A DNA stretch of 64,000 bases from JAWRCU01 sp033542235 (GCF_033542235.1 NZ_JAWRCU010000003.1:496001-560000); one strand, 5' to 3'. Counted from the first letter of the stretch, positions 30,720 to 39,895 are shown. Numbers and translations are program-made. The notes: generated from the sequence alone by a model not told the origin.

Positions 30720-31886
30720 TCAGATCACGTTCAGTTCCCTGAATGGCCGCCGCTCGGCGATGCGCTCATAGCCGAAAGCCGAGCAGTCGATCGTGCGATA
30801 GCCGCCATGGACGACAAGCTCGGCGATGGCCCGGCCGACAGCCGGCGCCTGCTGCAGCCCGTGACCCGAGAAGCCGTTGGCGAACAACAGGTTGGAAACC
30901 TCCGGATGCGGTCCGATGACCGCGTTCTGGTCGAGCGTGTTGTAGTCGTAATGCCCGGCCCAGGCGCGGCTCATCTTGATCGCCTCGAAGGCAGGGATGC
31001 GGGTGGCGAGCGCGGGCCAGATCACTTCCTCGAAGAGCGCCCAGTCGGGCTCGAAATCCGCGGGATCGGCAGGCCCCTCGCCTTCCTCTGCTTCTGCACC
31101 ACCGGTGATGTAGACCGACCCCTCGCGCCGCACATAGACGCCGCCCGGGTCCACGAGCAGCGGCAGGTCGTCGATCCTGTCGCGCGCCTCGAACACGAAG
31201 ACGTTGCGCTTCCTTGGCTCGACGGGCAGTTCAAGCCGGGCAAAAGCGGCCACCTTGCCGGCGGCCGGCCCTGCGGCATTGACCACCGTGCCCGTCTCCA
31301 GCCGCTCGCCATTGTCGAGCGTCACCGCGGTGACGCGACTGCCTGCCCGCTCGATCCGGGCGACCGTTGCGGTCACGAAATCGACCTTGCCGCGCAGCGC
31401 CTTGCGAAATAGCGCAAGCAGCGCATGCGCATCGAACGACCCTTCGCCGGAGCGGCCGAAGGCGCCGGCGGCAATGCCCTCGACCGACAACCACGGGAAG
31501 CGCCGCGTGAGCGCCGCGGCATCCTCGATGACGATATCGGCGCCTTCGGCTGCCTGCACGGCGTGATTGGCCCGCAGGATCGGCAAGCCCGCCTCGCCGG
31601 CAAGGATCAGGTAGCCGGTCTCGCGGAAGGTGATGTCGGCATCCTCGCCGAACTCCTCCTTGAGGCGTCGGAACAGGCCGAGCGTGAAGGTGGAGAGCCT
31701 GATATTCTCGGGAATCGAGAATTGCTGGCGGATCGAGGCGAGCGACAGCGTGGTCGCGGAATGGGCGAAGGTCGGATCCTTCTCGATGAGCGCGACCGAG
31801 CCCGTGAACCCCTCCCGCCTGAGGTAGTAGGCCACGGCGCTGCCGACGATGGCTCCGCCGATAATGACGATGTCGTAGCGGGCCAT
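30720..31886 (-). CDS. FAD-dependent oxidoreductase, DAO family
   Basis: The 388-aa flavoprotein starts MARYDIVIIGGAIVGSAVAY with the dinucleotide-binding GxGxxG-type motif (as GGAIVGS). The DAO-family body follows, with SLASIRQQFSIPENIRLS, VVNAAGPAAGKVA and, near the C-terminus, FANGFSGHGLQQAPAVGRA, the second FAD contact. Relatives oxidise sarcosine, glycine or other secondary amines; the substrate is not evident. The start at 31886 is set by the FAD motif. The gene is divergent from the citrate-lyase-like gene. Its 3' end is 15 bp from the palindrome with the IS. Confidence 0.88.
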   Translation of the reverse strand: MARYDIVIIGGAIVGSAVAYYLRREGFTGSVALIEKDPTFAHSATTLSLASIRQQFSIPENIRLSTFTLGLFRRLKEEFGEDADITFRETGYLILAGEAGLPILRANHAVQAAEGADIVIEDAAALTRRFPWLSVEGIAAGAFGRSGEGSFDAHALLALFRKALRGKVDFVTATVARIERAGSRVTAVTLDNGERLETGTVVNAAGPAAGKVAAFARLELPVEPRKRNVFVFEARDRIDDLPLLVDPGGVYVRREGSVYITGGAEAEEGEGPADPADFEPDWALFEEVIWPALATRIPAFEAIKMSRAWAGHYDYNTLDQNAVIGPHPEVSNLLFANGFSGHGLQQAPAVGRAIAELVVHGGYRTIDCSAFGYERIAERRPFRELNVI

Positions 31887-31995
31887 GCGCACTCCCGAAA
31901 AAGACCGCGTTCGAGGAATCGGTGCGGACAGAACCAGTTTCGTTGGCGCGCCGCAAGGGGTTGCGCGCTCTCGTTGGCAAGGGCATGAAGGCCGC

Positions 31996-32892
31996 ATGCA
32001 GCAAATCATGAGCCGCCCGCGCCGCTCCGTGCTCTACGTCCCGGCTTCGAACGAAAGGGCGCTGGCGAAGATCGCCACGCTTTCCTGCGACGCCGTGATT
32101 CTTGACCTGGAGGACGCGGTCGCACCCTCGGAAAAGCCCGCTGCGCGCGAAAGGCTTGCCGCCTTCATGAAATCGCGGACGGAACGTGACGACGAAACCG
32201 AGATCGCAATCCGCATCAACCCGCTCTCCGGCGAATGGGGCGCCGAAGACCTGAAGCTTGCCGGTGCGCTTGAACCCGACGCCATATTGCTCCCCAAGGT
32301 CGACACGCCGCGCGACATGCTCGAAGTGGGCGACGCGCTCGACGAAGCCTCCGTGCCGCATTCGGTGAAACTTTGGGCGATGATCGAGACGCCAAGAGCG
32401 CTGCTCAATATCGGCGCCATCGCCGAACTCGGCCGCGATGCCGCCTCGCGGCTCGCCTGCCTGGTCGCCGGAAGCAACGACATTGCCAAGGAGACCGGCA
32501 TCAGAACGGGGCCGGACAGGCGCTATCTCATCCCCCTGCTGCTGCAGATCGTGGTTGCCGCCCGCGCAGGAGGGCTCGCGGCGCTCGACGGCGTGGTGAA
32601 CGACTTTCGGGACGGCGAACGCCTGGCCCGCGAATGCGCCGAGGCCGCGGCGATCGGCTTCGACGGCAAAACGCTGATCCATCCCGGCCAGATCGCCGCC
32701 GCCAACGAGGCCTTCACGCCGAGCAAGGACATGCTCGACGACGCCCGTGCGATCGTCGCCGCCTTCGCTCGGCCGGAGAACACCGGCAAGGGCGTCATTG
32801 CCCTTTCCGGCAGGATGATCGAACGTTTGCATCTCGCCGAGGCCGAGACATTGCTTGCCAAGGCAGCCATGATCGAAGGACGTGACGAATGA
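31996..32892 (+). CDS. HpcH/HpaI aldolase / citrate lyase beta-like CoA ester lyase
   Basis: The 298-aa protein has the citrate lyase beta fold. It begins with RSVLYVPASNERALAKI, then CDAVILDLEDAVAP (metal-binding Glu and Asp), IRINPLSGEWGAEDL, AILLPKVDTP, LWAMIETPRALLN and GKTLIHPGQIAAANEAF. Such enzymes cleave or hydrolyse malyl-CoA, citramalyl-CoA or related esters. An ATG at 32008 is an alternative start; 31996 has GAAGG 5 nt upstream. The next gene overlaps by 4 nt. Confidence 0.87.
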   Translation: MQQIMSRPRRSVLYVPASNERALAKIATLSCDAVILDLEDAVAPSEKPAARERLAAFMKSRTERDDETEIAIRINPLSGEWGAEDLKLAGALEPDAILLPKVDTPRDMLEVGDALDEASVPHSVKLWAMIETPRALLNIGAIAELGRDAASRLACLVAGSNDIAKETGIRTGPDRRYLIPLLLQIVVAARAGGLAALDGVVNDFRDGERLARECAEAAAIGFDGKTLIHPGQIAAANEAFTPSKDMLDDARAIVAAFARPENTGKGVIALSGRMIERLHLAEAETLLAKAAMIEGRDE

Positions 32893-33095
32893 GGCTCTAC
32901 CGTTTCCTGACCGGTCCCGACGACGCCAGCTTCTGCCACAAGCTGACGGCGGCGCTGAACAAGGGCTGGCATCTCTACGGCTCGCCGACCTACAGCTACG
33001 ATGGCAAGGAGCAGGCGATGCGCTGCGGCCAGGCGATCGTGAAGGATGTCGACGGGGTGGAGTACAGCCCGGACATGAAGCTCGGGGATTATTGA
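32889..33095 (+). CDS. DUF1737 domain protein
   Basis: The 68-aa protein (MRLYRFLTGPDDASFCHKLT ... KGWHLYGSPTYSYDG) matches the small DUF1737 family, whose members have no known function. It is translationally coupled to the citrate-lyase-like gene (ATGA overlap). The GW-x-LYGSP-x-YSYDG core is the conserved part. The protein has no signal peptide or membrane segment, so it is probably cytoplasmic. Confidence 0.85.
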   Translation: MRLYRFLTGPDDASFCHKLTAALNKGWHLYGSPTYSYDGKEQAMRCGQAIVKDVDGVEYSPDMKLGDY

Positions 33096-33102
33096 GGCCC
33101 GC

Positions 33103-33525
33103 TTACTCCACGCTCGCCTCGATGCGCTCCATGTCGTCGTCGGAGAGGCCGAAATGGTGGCCGATCTCGTGGATGAGGACATGCGCGACGATGTCGCCCA
33201 GCGTCTCCTCGTTCTCCGCCCAGTAGTCGAGGATCGCACGGCGGTAGAGCGTGATGCGGTTCGGTCCCTCGCCGGTCTGCGGGTTCCAGCGCTCGGCGAT
33301 GCCGCGCCCCTCGAAGAGGCCAAGCAGGTCGAAAGGCGTCTCCAGCGACAGATCGTCCATGATCTCGTCGGTCGGGAATTCGGCGATCAGGATGACGATC
33401 TCGCCGGTGAGCTTGCGGAACTCCTCCGGCAGATGCGCATAGGTTTCGAGGGCAAGCAGCTCCATCTCCTCCATTGAGGGCGAGAGCTGGTCATCCCATC
33501 TGCGGGTTTGATAGATGCGGGCCAT
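33103..33525 (-). CDS. Minimal zincin metallopeptidase family protein
   Basis: This 140-aa protein belongs to the compact 'possibl zinc metallo-peptidase' family (PF06262 type). The zinc motif HEIGHHFGLSDDDM (119-132) supplies two His and the catalytic Glu, and the downstream Asp is the usual third-ligand candidate. Upstream LPEEFRKLTGEIVILIAEFP and DLLGLFEGRGI are conserved in the family. It has no export signal. The start at 33525 has GGGAG just upstream; an ATG at 33537 would add four residues. It is convergent with the DUF1737 gene. Confidence 0.85.
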   Translation of the reverse strand: MARIYQTRRWDDQLSPSMEEMELLALETYAHLPEEFRKLTGEIVILIAEFPTDEIMDDLSLETPFDLLGLFEGRGIAERWNPQTGEGPNRITLYRRAILDYWAENEETLGDIVAHVLIHEIGHHFGLSDDDMERIEASVE

Positions 33526-33732
33526 GTCTCCCGCCATATAGACGTTTGCTGGTTGGGTTTCGAGGCCTTTGCAATGATGAAGAACGGCCGGTGCGGCGGG
33601 GCCGTTAGCCGGTTCCGCAAAACTGTCCACGGCTAGCGATAAGAACCTGCGACGAACAGAGAACCCAGTCAGGACAGGAATAAATTCTCCGCGAATCCGC
33701 TTGACTCTCCATCGTGGCTCTGGAATCCATAG

Positions 33733-33747
33733 GAACATAACAGGAAC
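33733..33747 (+). promoter_or_regulatory. LexA (SOS) box before imuA
   Basis: GAAC-ATAACAG-GAAC is an exact copy of the alphaproteobacterial LexA operator (GAAC-N7-GAAC, reverse complement of GTTC-N7-GTTC). It ends 24 bp before the imuA ATG. With an imuA-imuB-dnaE2 operon downstream, which is a classic SOS target, this is very likely real. Confidence 0.92.
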
Positions 33748-33771
33748 AACCGAGCCGGGAAGCAGATCGAC

Positions 33772-34779
33772 ATGGCGACCACCGCCGTGGCGCGTAAGAC
33801 TATTTTTACCTTGCGCCGCGAAATCGCAAAGATCGAAGGCCGGCTGCCCGAGCAGCTCGCGCCGGCCGGCAGCTCGCAGGATGCAACGGTGCTGCGTCAT
33901 GGCGGTGCGGCTGAGCGCGAGGGAGCATTCATCGCGACCGGGGCGGAGAGGCTGGACCGAGCGCTCGGCGGCGGCCTTCCCAAGGCAGCGCTCACCGAGA
34001 TCCATGGCTCCGAGACCCGTAATGCAGGGATGACGGCGGGGTTTTCGCTGGCGCTCGCCGGCCTGATCCTCAAGGCGGCGGGCAAGGGCCTGCCGTTGCT
34101 GTGGATCGGCTCGGCGGAGATTTTCCGGGAAGCGGGCTTTCCCTATGCGCCCGGCCTTGTCCGTCAATTCGGCATTGCCCCTCAGCATCTCCTGTTTTCC
34201 GAGGTGTCGAAGCTCACCGACCTGTTGTGGGTTGCCGAGGAGGCCGCGTCGCTTGCGGGGCTTGCCGCCGTGTTCGTCGAATTGCGCGGCAATCCCGAAA
34301 GGCTTGATCTTACCGCAACCCGGCGTCTCAACCGCCGCGCCGAGCAGGCTGGGCGGCCGGTATTCCTGATCCGCCAGGCCGCCGCAGCCGAGCCGACCGC
34401 CGCGCCCGTCCGCCTCGTCGTGGGGCCCGCGCGCGCCGCGCCGCGCCGCACCCTAGCCGGACCGCTGCCGGGATCCATCGGCGCGCCTGCCTTCTCAGTC
34501 ACGATCGGCAAGAGCCGTGCCGCACCTGCGGGCGAGTTCATTGTGGAGTGGAACAGCCATGACCTCTCTCTTAGGGAAAGACGATTCGAAGAAAGCCGGG
34601 CGCAGGATGCTCGCCGTCTGGTTTCCCTATCTCGGCCCGGAGAGAATCTGGCGACAGCGCCTGGGACGGTCATGGCGTTCCCGTGGCGGGAAGAGGCCGC
34701 CGCTGGTCATCAGCCACCGCGACCAGAACACGCAGCGCATCGCGGCCCTCGACGAGCAGGCCGAGGCTCTCAAGCTTAA
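33772..34779 (+). CDS. imuA: ImuA, SOS mutasome component
   Basis: The 335-aa protein is a RecA/SulA-related ImuA. FTLRREIAKIEGRLP opens the N-terminus, and TGAERLDRALGGGLPKAALTEIHG marks the RecA-like core start. No consensus Walker A (GxxxxGKT) is seen in the core, which fits the loss of ATP binding in this family. It works with ImuB and DnaE2 to bypass DNA lesions. The recognisable C-terminus (EFIVEWNSHD ... GTVMAFPWRE) runs on to the stop at 34779, so the last 220 nt are also read as imuB in another frame. That overlap is unusually long. Confidence 0.9.
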   Translation: MATTAVARKTIFTLRREIAKIEGRLPEQLAPAGSSQDATVLRHGGAAEREGAFIATGAERLDRALGGGLPKAALTEIHGSETRNAGMTAGFSLALAGLILKAAGKGLPLLWIGSAEIFREAGFPYAPGLVRQFGIAPQHLLFSEVSKLTDLLWVAEEAASLAGLAAVFVELRGNPERLDLTATRRLNRRAEQAGRPVFLIRQAAAAEPTAAPVRLVVGPARAAPRRTLAGPLPGSIGAPAFSVTIGKSRAAPAGEFIVEWNSHDLSLRERRFEESRAQDARRLVSLSRPGENLATAPGTVMAFPWREEAAAGHQPPRPEHAAHRGPRRAGRGSQA

Positions 34780-36154
34780 GCCCGGCCTCGGCATTGCCGA
34801 TGCGCGCGCACGATATCCTGCGATCGACGTGGTCGAGGCCGAGCCGGAGGCCGACCGCCGTCTGCTGGAGGCTCTTGCCGACTGGTGCGATCGTTACACG
34901 CCGCTGGTCGCGATCGACGGGGCCGACGGCCTCTTCCTCGACATTGCCGGCTGCGCGCATCTCTTCGACGGCGAGGAGAGGATGCGAGAGGATCTTCTCG
35001 GTCGACTGAGGGGACAAGGGTTCGATGCGCGTGCCGGCCTGGCCTCTACGCCGGGCGCTGCCTGGGCCGCGGCGCGTTTTGGCCTGCCGCCCGTCGCGCC
35101 GGGAGACGAGGCTGCGATACTGGCGCCCTTGCCGCTCGCCGCGCTCCGCATCGACAGCGAGACACGGGACGGCCTGGAGAGCGTCGGGCTGCGCACCGTC
35201 GGATCGATTCTGGCTTCGCCGCGTGCGCCGCTTGTCCGCCGCTTCGGCAAAAGACTCATTCTTCGGCTAGACCAGGCGCTCGGCCATATCGAGGAGGCGA
35301 TCTCGCCGCGCCTGCCCGTGCCGTCGCTCTCCGCCGAACGGCATTTTGCCGAGCCCATCTCCAGGACGGAAGACATCGAGCAGTTGGTGCCCATGCTCTC
35401 CGCGAGCCTCAAACAGGATCTCGAGCAGCGCGGCGAAGGCGCTCGCCGCCTGCAGCTTGCCCTGTTCAGGGTCGACGGCGCGGTGACCCGCATCGCCGTC
35501 GGCACGTCGCGGCCGATACGCGAGCCGATGCTGATCGGCAGGCTCTTCCATGAACGCCTGACGGCGCTGGCCGAGGGCATCGATGCCGGCTACGGCTTCG
35601 ACCTGGTGCGGCTTGCCGTCTTGTCCGCGGCCCGCTTCGACGACGCGCAGGGCGATCTCGCCGGGGCATCGGCGGAAACCGGCGAGGCTCTCGCGCATTT
35701 TGCTGATCGCATCCGCGCCCGCCTCGGCGAGGGTGTGCTGCTGAAGGCCCTCCTTCGCGAAACCCATCTTCCCGAAGACGCAGCGCGGATGGTGCCCTTC
35801 GCCGAGCCTCCCTCCAAAGCGGCTGATGCGGAAGAAAGATTGCCCGAGAGGTTTGCTCCCCAGGAAAGGCCGATCCGGCTTTTCCGCCAGCCCGAGGCGA
35901 TCGAGGTGACGGCGGAGCTTCCCGAAGGTCCTCCGGCCCGTTTCCGCTGGCGGCAGGTATCCTATCGCGTGACCAAAGCCGAAGGCCCGGAACGCATCGC
36001 CCCCGAATGGTGGCGGGAGAAACAGGCCTCTCCGACACGCGACTTCTACCGGGTCGAGGATCAGGACGGCCGCCGCTACTGGCTTTGCCGCGAGGGCTTC
36101 TACGGGGACGCGGAGGCAATGCCCCGCTGGTTCGTCCAGGGTCTCTTCGCATGA
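34559..36154 (+). CDS. imuB: ImuB, Y-family polymerase-like mutasome hub
   Basis: The protein of about 531 aa resembles DinB-type polymerases but lacks their catalytic acids: the first motif reads MLAVWFPYLGPERI and the second DGADGLFLDIAGCAHLFDG. ImuB therefore acts as a hub that links ImuA, DnaE2 and the beta clamp. A finger/palm-like part is followed by a little-finger domain and a C-terminal segment (FRWRQVSYRVTKAEGPERI ... DFYRVEDQDGRRYWLCREG). The start at 34559 has GGAG 10 nt upstream, and an ATG at 34607 is possible. It overlaps imuA by up to 221 nt and dnaE2 by 4 nt. Confidence 0.92.
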   Translation: MTSLLGKDDSKKAGRRMLAVWFPYLGPERIWRQRLGRSWRSRGGKRPPLVISHRDQNTQRIAALDEQAEALKLKPGLGIADARARYPAIDVVEAEPEADRRLLEALADWCDRYTPLVAIDGADGLFLDIAGCAHLFDGEERMREDLLGRLRGQGFDARAGLASTPGAAWAAARFGLPPVAPGDEAAILAPLPLAALRIDSETRDGLESVGLRTVGSILASPRAPLVRRFGKRLILRLDQALGHIEEAISPRLPVPSLSAERHFAEPISRTEDIEQLVPMLSASLKQDLEQRGEGARRLQLALFRVDGAVTRIAVGTSRPIREPMLIGRLFHERLTALAEGIDAGYGFDLVRLAVLSAARFDDAQGDLAGASAETGEALAHFADRIRARLGEGVLLKALLRETHLPEDAARMVPFAEPPSKAADAEERLPERFAPQERPIRLFRQPEAIEVTAELPEGPPARFRWRQVSYRVTKAEGPERIAPEWWREKQASPTRDFYRVEDQDGRRYWLCREGFYGDAEAMPRWFVQGLFA

Positions 36155-39100
36155 CTGCGCCGGCCTATGCCGAATTCGCCGTGCAGTCGAATTTTTCGTT
36201 TCTGCGCGGCGCGTCGAAGCCTGAGGAGCTTGTCGTCACGGCCAAGCTTCTCGGCCATTCCGCGATCGGCCTCGCAGACCGCAATACGGTGGCAGGCGTC
36301 GTGCGGGCCTGGCAGCAGGCGAAGGAGGCGAAGATCGCCTATCATCCTGGCTGCCGCCTGGTCTTCTCCGACGACACGCCGGATATGCTGGCCTATCCGC
36401 AGGACCGCAAAGGCTGGGGGCATCTCTGCCGCATGCTGACCGAGGCCAATTTCCGCGACGACAGCGAAAAGGGCGATCCTATCCTCTATCGCGACGATCT
36501 CCTCAAATGGGGCGAGCGGATGTCGCTTGCCGTCCTGCCGGATTTCCGTGACGCGAGCCAGGATCTCTTGCCCCTGCTCTCCGGCCTTCGCGACCGCTTC
36601 GGCCGCAACCTGCGGCTGGCCGTTGCCCTGCTCTATGAGAGCAATGACCCCTGGCGGCTGCAGGAAGCCTCGGCCCTTGCCGCAGCGACCGGCATTCCGC
36701 TGATGGCCGTCAACGACGTCCTCTACCATGCGGCAGAACGGCGGCCCCTTCAGGATGTCGTCGCGGCCATCCGGCTCGGCATGCCTGTCCCGGAAGCCGG
36801 CTACCACCTCAGGGCCAATGCCGAGCGGCACATGAAGCCGCCGGGGGAGATGGCCCGGCTTTTCAGGCTCTTTCCGGAAGCGCTTGCCGAGACGATCCGC
36901 TTTGCCGGCGAGCTGCAATTCTCGCTGGGGGAGCTGCAATACAACTATCCCGACGAGCCGACCGAATCGGGACTCGAGCCGCAGGCCGAGCTCGAAAGGC
37001 TGACATGGGAAGGCGCCGCAAAACGCTATCCGGCAGGCGTGCCGGGCAAGGTCATGATGACCATCCAGCACGAGCTGGCGATCGTCGCCGAGCTGAACTA
37101 TGCGCGCTATTTCCTGACGGTCCACGACATCATCAAATATGCCCGCTCGCAGAACATTCTTTGCCAGGGCCGGGGTTCGGCCGCCAATTCGCTCATCTGC
37201 TACTGCCTCGAGATCACCGATGTCGGGCCTGAGGTCATCGACACGCTCTTCGAACGCTTCATCTCCAAGGAACGCAACGAGCCGCCCGACATCGATGTCG
37301 ATTTCGAGCATGAGCGGCGCGACGATGTCATTGAATACATCTACCGGAAGTACAGCGAGAAGCGCACGGCGCTCGCCGCTTCGGTGGTCAGTTATCGCGG
37401 CCGCTCGGCCTTGCGCGAGGTCGCCAAGGCGATGGGCCTTTCCGACGATGTCAGGACCGCGCTTACGAGCTCGATCTGGGGCTGGTCGTCATCCGAGCTC
37501 GGCGAAAGGGAGGCTGCGGCCGGCGGCCTTGCCAGGACCGATCCCGTCGCCGCGCATGTCATCGAACGCGCCAACGAGATCATGGGCTTTCCCCGACATC
37601 TGTCCCAGCATGTCGGAGGCTTCGTCATCACCAGGGACCGCCTCGACGAGATCGTGCCGATCATCAAGACGGCCATGCCCAAGCGCAAGATGGTCGAGTG
37701 GGACAAGGATGACCTCGATGCGCTGAAGATCCTCAAGGTCGATATTCTGGCGCTCGGCATGCTGACCTGCCTGCAGCGCGCTTTCAAGCTCCTGGAAAAC
37801 CATTACCCCGATGCCAGGGATGATTACGGCGCGCCTTACAGGCTGGCGACTCTTCCTGCGGGGGACAGCCGCGTCTACGACATGATCTGCCGGGCCGATA
37901 CGCTCGGCGTCTTTCAGATCGAATCGCGCGCCCAGATGAGCATGCTGCCGCGGCTCAGGCCGAAAAAATTCTACGATCTTGTCATCGAGGTCGCGATCGT
38001 CCGGCCCGGCCCGATCCAGGGCGACATGGTCCACCCTTACCTGCGCCGCCGTCAGGGCAAGGAGAAGGTCGATTATCCGAGCGAGGAATTGCGCAAGATC
38101 CTGGAGAGGACCCTCGGTGTGCCGCTCTTCCAGGAACAGGCGATGAAGATCGCCATCGACGCCGGCGGCTTCAGGCCTGGCGAAGCGGACCAGCTGCGGC
38201 GGGCGATGGCGACGTTCAAGCGCGTCGGCACGATCGGCAACTATCGCCAGCGAATGGTTGATGGGATGGTCTCACGCGGCTACGAGCGGGAGTTCGCCGA
38301 GCGCTGCTTCAAGCAGATCGAGGGCTTCGGCGAATATGGTTTCCCGGAAAGCCATGCCGCCTCCTTTGCCCTGCTGGTTTATGCGTCGTGCTGGTTCAAG
38401 GCTTTCTATCCCGATGTCTTCTGCGCCGCGATCTTGAACTCGCAGCCCATGGGTTTCTACCAGCCTGCGCAGTTGGTGCGGGACGCCGCCGACCACGGCG
38501 TCGAGATCAGGGAGGCTGACATCAATCTTTCCGACTGGGACTGCACGCTCGAGAAAGCCTCCTTCGATTCCGGCCGGATCATCGGGAGACATGCCGGGAT
38601 GCGCGACGTCATTCGCGCGCGACACGCTGTCCGGCTTGGCTTCCGGCAGATCAAGGGACTTCCTGAGAAGCGGATGAAGGAATTCGTCGAGCGCCGCGGC
38701 GATGGCTATGAATCGGTGCGCGACGTCTGGCTGCGCTCCGGCCTCGATATCGACGAGATCGAGCGGCTCGCCCAGGCGGATGCCTTCCGCTCCATCGGTC
38801 TCAGCCGACGCTCGGCCTTGTGGGCCGTGAAGGCGCTCGACGGGAAAAACGCCGCCGAAAGTCTGCCGCTTTTCGACCAGCCGAAATCCCGTCTGCGCGA
38901 TCATGAGCCCCGGACCGAGCTCCCCATCATGCCGCTCGGCGAGCACGTCATCCACGATTATCGATCGCTCGGCCTTTCGCTGAAGGCACATCCCATCGCT
39001 TTCCTGCGCCCCCGGCTCGACCGGATCGGCATAACGCCGAATGCGCGGCTGGCTCAGGTCCCGGACGGCAAGCGCGTTTCGGTGGCGGGGCTCGTGCTGG

Positions 39101-39507
39101 TGCGTCAGCGGCCCGGCAAGGGAAATGCCATCTTCCTGACCCTGGAGGACGAGAAATCGGTAGCCAATGTCATCGTCTGGCAGCGCAGATTCGAACGCTT
39201 CCGGCCCATCGTCATGGGTTCGAGATTCATCCGCGTCACCGGCAGGCTGCAGAAGGAATCGGATGTGATCCACATCGTCGCCGAAAGGATGGAGGATCTC
39301 ACGCCCTGGCTGGCGGAGCTTTCCGAGCAGGCGCCCGAGCTCGACACTTACATCCCTGCCGACGGGGTGCGCCATGGCGGCTCGGATCCGCGCGAAAGAA
39401 CCGCCGACGCGGCTTCCCGCGCCACGCCGGGAAAGGTCTTGCCGGACCGGAACGAGCTGGCGTGGCGGAACCGTGAGGCTATGCCCAAGGGTCGGAATTT
39501 CCAATGA
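36151..39507 (+). CDS. dnaE2: Error-prone DNA polymerase III alpha subunit DnaE2
   Basis: The 1118-aa C-family polymerase has an N-terminal PHP domain (AEFAVQSNFSFLRGASKPEE). The polymerase core has the catalytic aspartates in PPDIDVDFEHERR, and GRGSAANSLICYCL and VRPGPIQGDMVHPYLRR are conserved. A C-terminal OB-fold (RVSVAGLVLVRQRPGKGNAIFLTLED) follows. DnaE2 extends past lesions together with ImuA and ImuB in SOS mutagenesis. The ATG overlaps the imuB stop (ATGA). The length is close to other DnaE2 proteins, and no disruption is seen. Confidence 0.97.
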   Translation: MTAPAYAEFAVQSNFSFLRGASKPEELVVTAKLLGHSAIGLADRNTVAGVVRAWQQAKEAKIAYHPGCRLVFSDDTPDMLAYPQDRKGWGHLCRMLTEANFRDDSEKGDPILYRDDLLKWGERMSLAVLPDFRDASQDLLPLLSGLRDRFGRNLRLAVALLYESNDPWRLQEASALAAATGIPLMAVNDVLYHAAERRPLQDVVAAIRLGMPVPEAGYHLRANAERHMKPPGEMARLFRLFPEALAETIRFAGELQFSLGELQYNYPDEPTESGLEPQAELERLTWEGAAKRYPAGVPGKVMMTIQHELAIVAELNYARYFLTVHDIIKYARSQNILCQGRGSAANSLICYCLEITDVGPEVIDTLFERFISKERNEPPDIDVDFEHERRDDVIEYIYRKYSEKRTALAASVVSYRGRSALREVAKAMGLSDDVRTALTSSIWGWSSSELGEREAAAGGLARTDPVAAHVIERANEIMGFPRHLSQHVGGFVITRDRLDEIVPIIKTAMPKRKMVEWDKDDLDALKILKVDILALGMLTCLQRAFKLLENHYPDARDDYGAPYRLATLPAGDSRVYDMICRADTLGVFQIESRAQMSMLPRLRPKKFYDLVIEVAIVRPGPIQGDMVHPYLRRRQGKEKVDYPSEELRKILERTLGVPLFQEQAMKIAIDAGGFRPGEADQLRRAMATFKRVGTIGNYRQRMVDGMVSRGYEREFAERCFKQIEGFGEYGFPESHAASFALLVYASCWFKAFYPDVFCAAILNSQPMGFYQPAQLVRDAADHGVEIREADINLSDWDCTLEKASFDSGRIIGRHAGMRDVIRARHAVRLGFRQIKGLPEKRMKEFVERRGDGYESVRDVWLRSGLDIDEIERLAQADAFRSIGLSRRSALWAVKALDGKNAAESLPLFDQPKSRLRDHEPRTELPIMPLGEHVIHDYRSLGLSLKAHPIAFLRPRLDRIGITPNARLAQVPDGKRVSVAGLVLVRQRPGKGNAIFLTLEDEKSVANVIVWQRRFERFRPIVMGSRFIRVTGRLQKESDVIHIVAERMEDLTPWLAELSEQAPELDTYIPADGVRHGGSDPRERTADAASRATPGKVLPDRNELAWRNREAMPKGRNFQ

Positions 39508-39528
39508 AGCCAGGTCTACATGACGCTC

Positions 39529-39673
39529 CAGGGCGTGTTGAGATTCAGGTCAGGCCGAGCCGAAAATGGTGGCTTTCGAGAACCGGCGCGCAGCGTACAT
39601 TCGTACGTGAGCACCGGAAGCGCAGAAAGCCGCCATTTGCAGGCCGGCCTCACCTGAATATCAACGCGCCCTG
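39529..39673. repeat. 145-bp imperfect palindromic intergenic repeat
   Basis: The outer arms CAGGGCG...TTGA.ATTCAGGT and ACCTGAAT.TCAACGCGCCCTG, the middle arms AAAATGG.GGCTTTC and AAAGCCGCCATTT, and a central CGTAC-ATT-CGTACG make a long stem with small interruptions. It fills the space between the convergent dnaE2 and Trm112-like genes. The CGTACATTCGTACGTGAGCA core is reminiscent of repeats common in Mesorhizobium-type genomes. Confidence 0.75.
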
Positions 39674-39676
39674 ACC

Positions 39677-39877
39677 CTATTCCTCTGCCGAAAGCGAGCG
39701 CGCCTCGGACGGCAGCATGATAGGAATGCCGTCTCGCACGGGATAGGCGAGCCGCGCCGCCCGGGAAATCAGCTCCGACGTCGCCGCGTTCCATTTCAGC
39801 GATCCCTTGGTGAGCGGGCAGGCAAGAAGCTCGAGCAGCTTTGGGTCGATCGTCGCCTTGTCCATCGTCTCAGCCAT
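39677..39877 (-). CDS. Trm112 family protein
   Basis: The 66-aa protein (MAETMDKATIDPKLLELLAC ... ARLAYPVRDGIPIMLPSEAR) belongs to the bacterial Trm112/YcaR family. Eukaryotic Trm112 activates methyltransferases of tRNA, rRNA and release factors; the bacterial role is less clear. Of the zinc cysteines only one (LLACPL) is present, which is usual for the bacterial forms. It is followed on the minus strand, 18 bp upstream, by the LON-domain gene, so the two may be co-transcribed. Confidence 0.9.
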   Translation of the reverse strand: MAETMDKATIDPKLLELLACPLTKGSLKWNAATSELISRAARLAYPVRDGIPIMLPSEARSLSAEE

Positions 39878-39895
39878 CCTCTGCTCCTCGAACCG

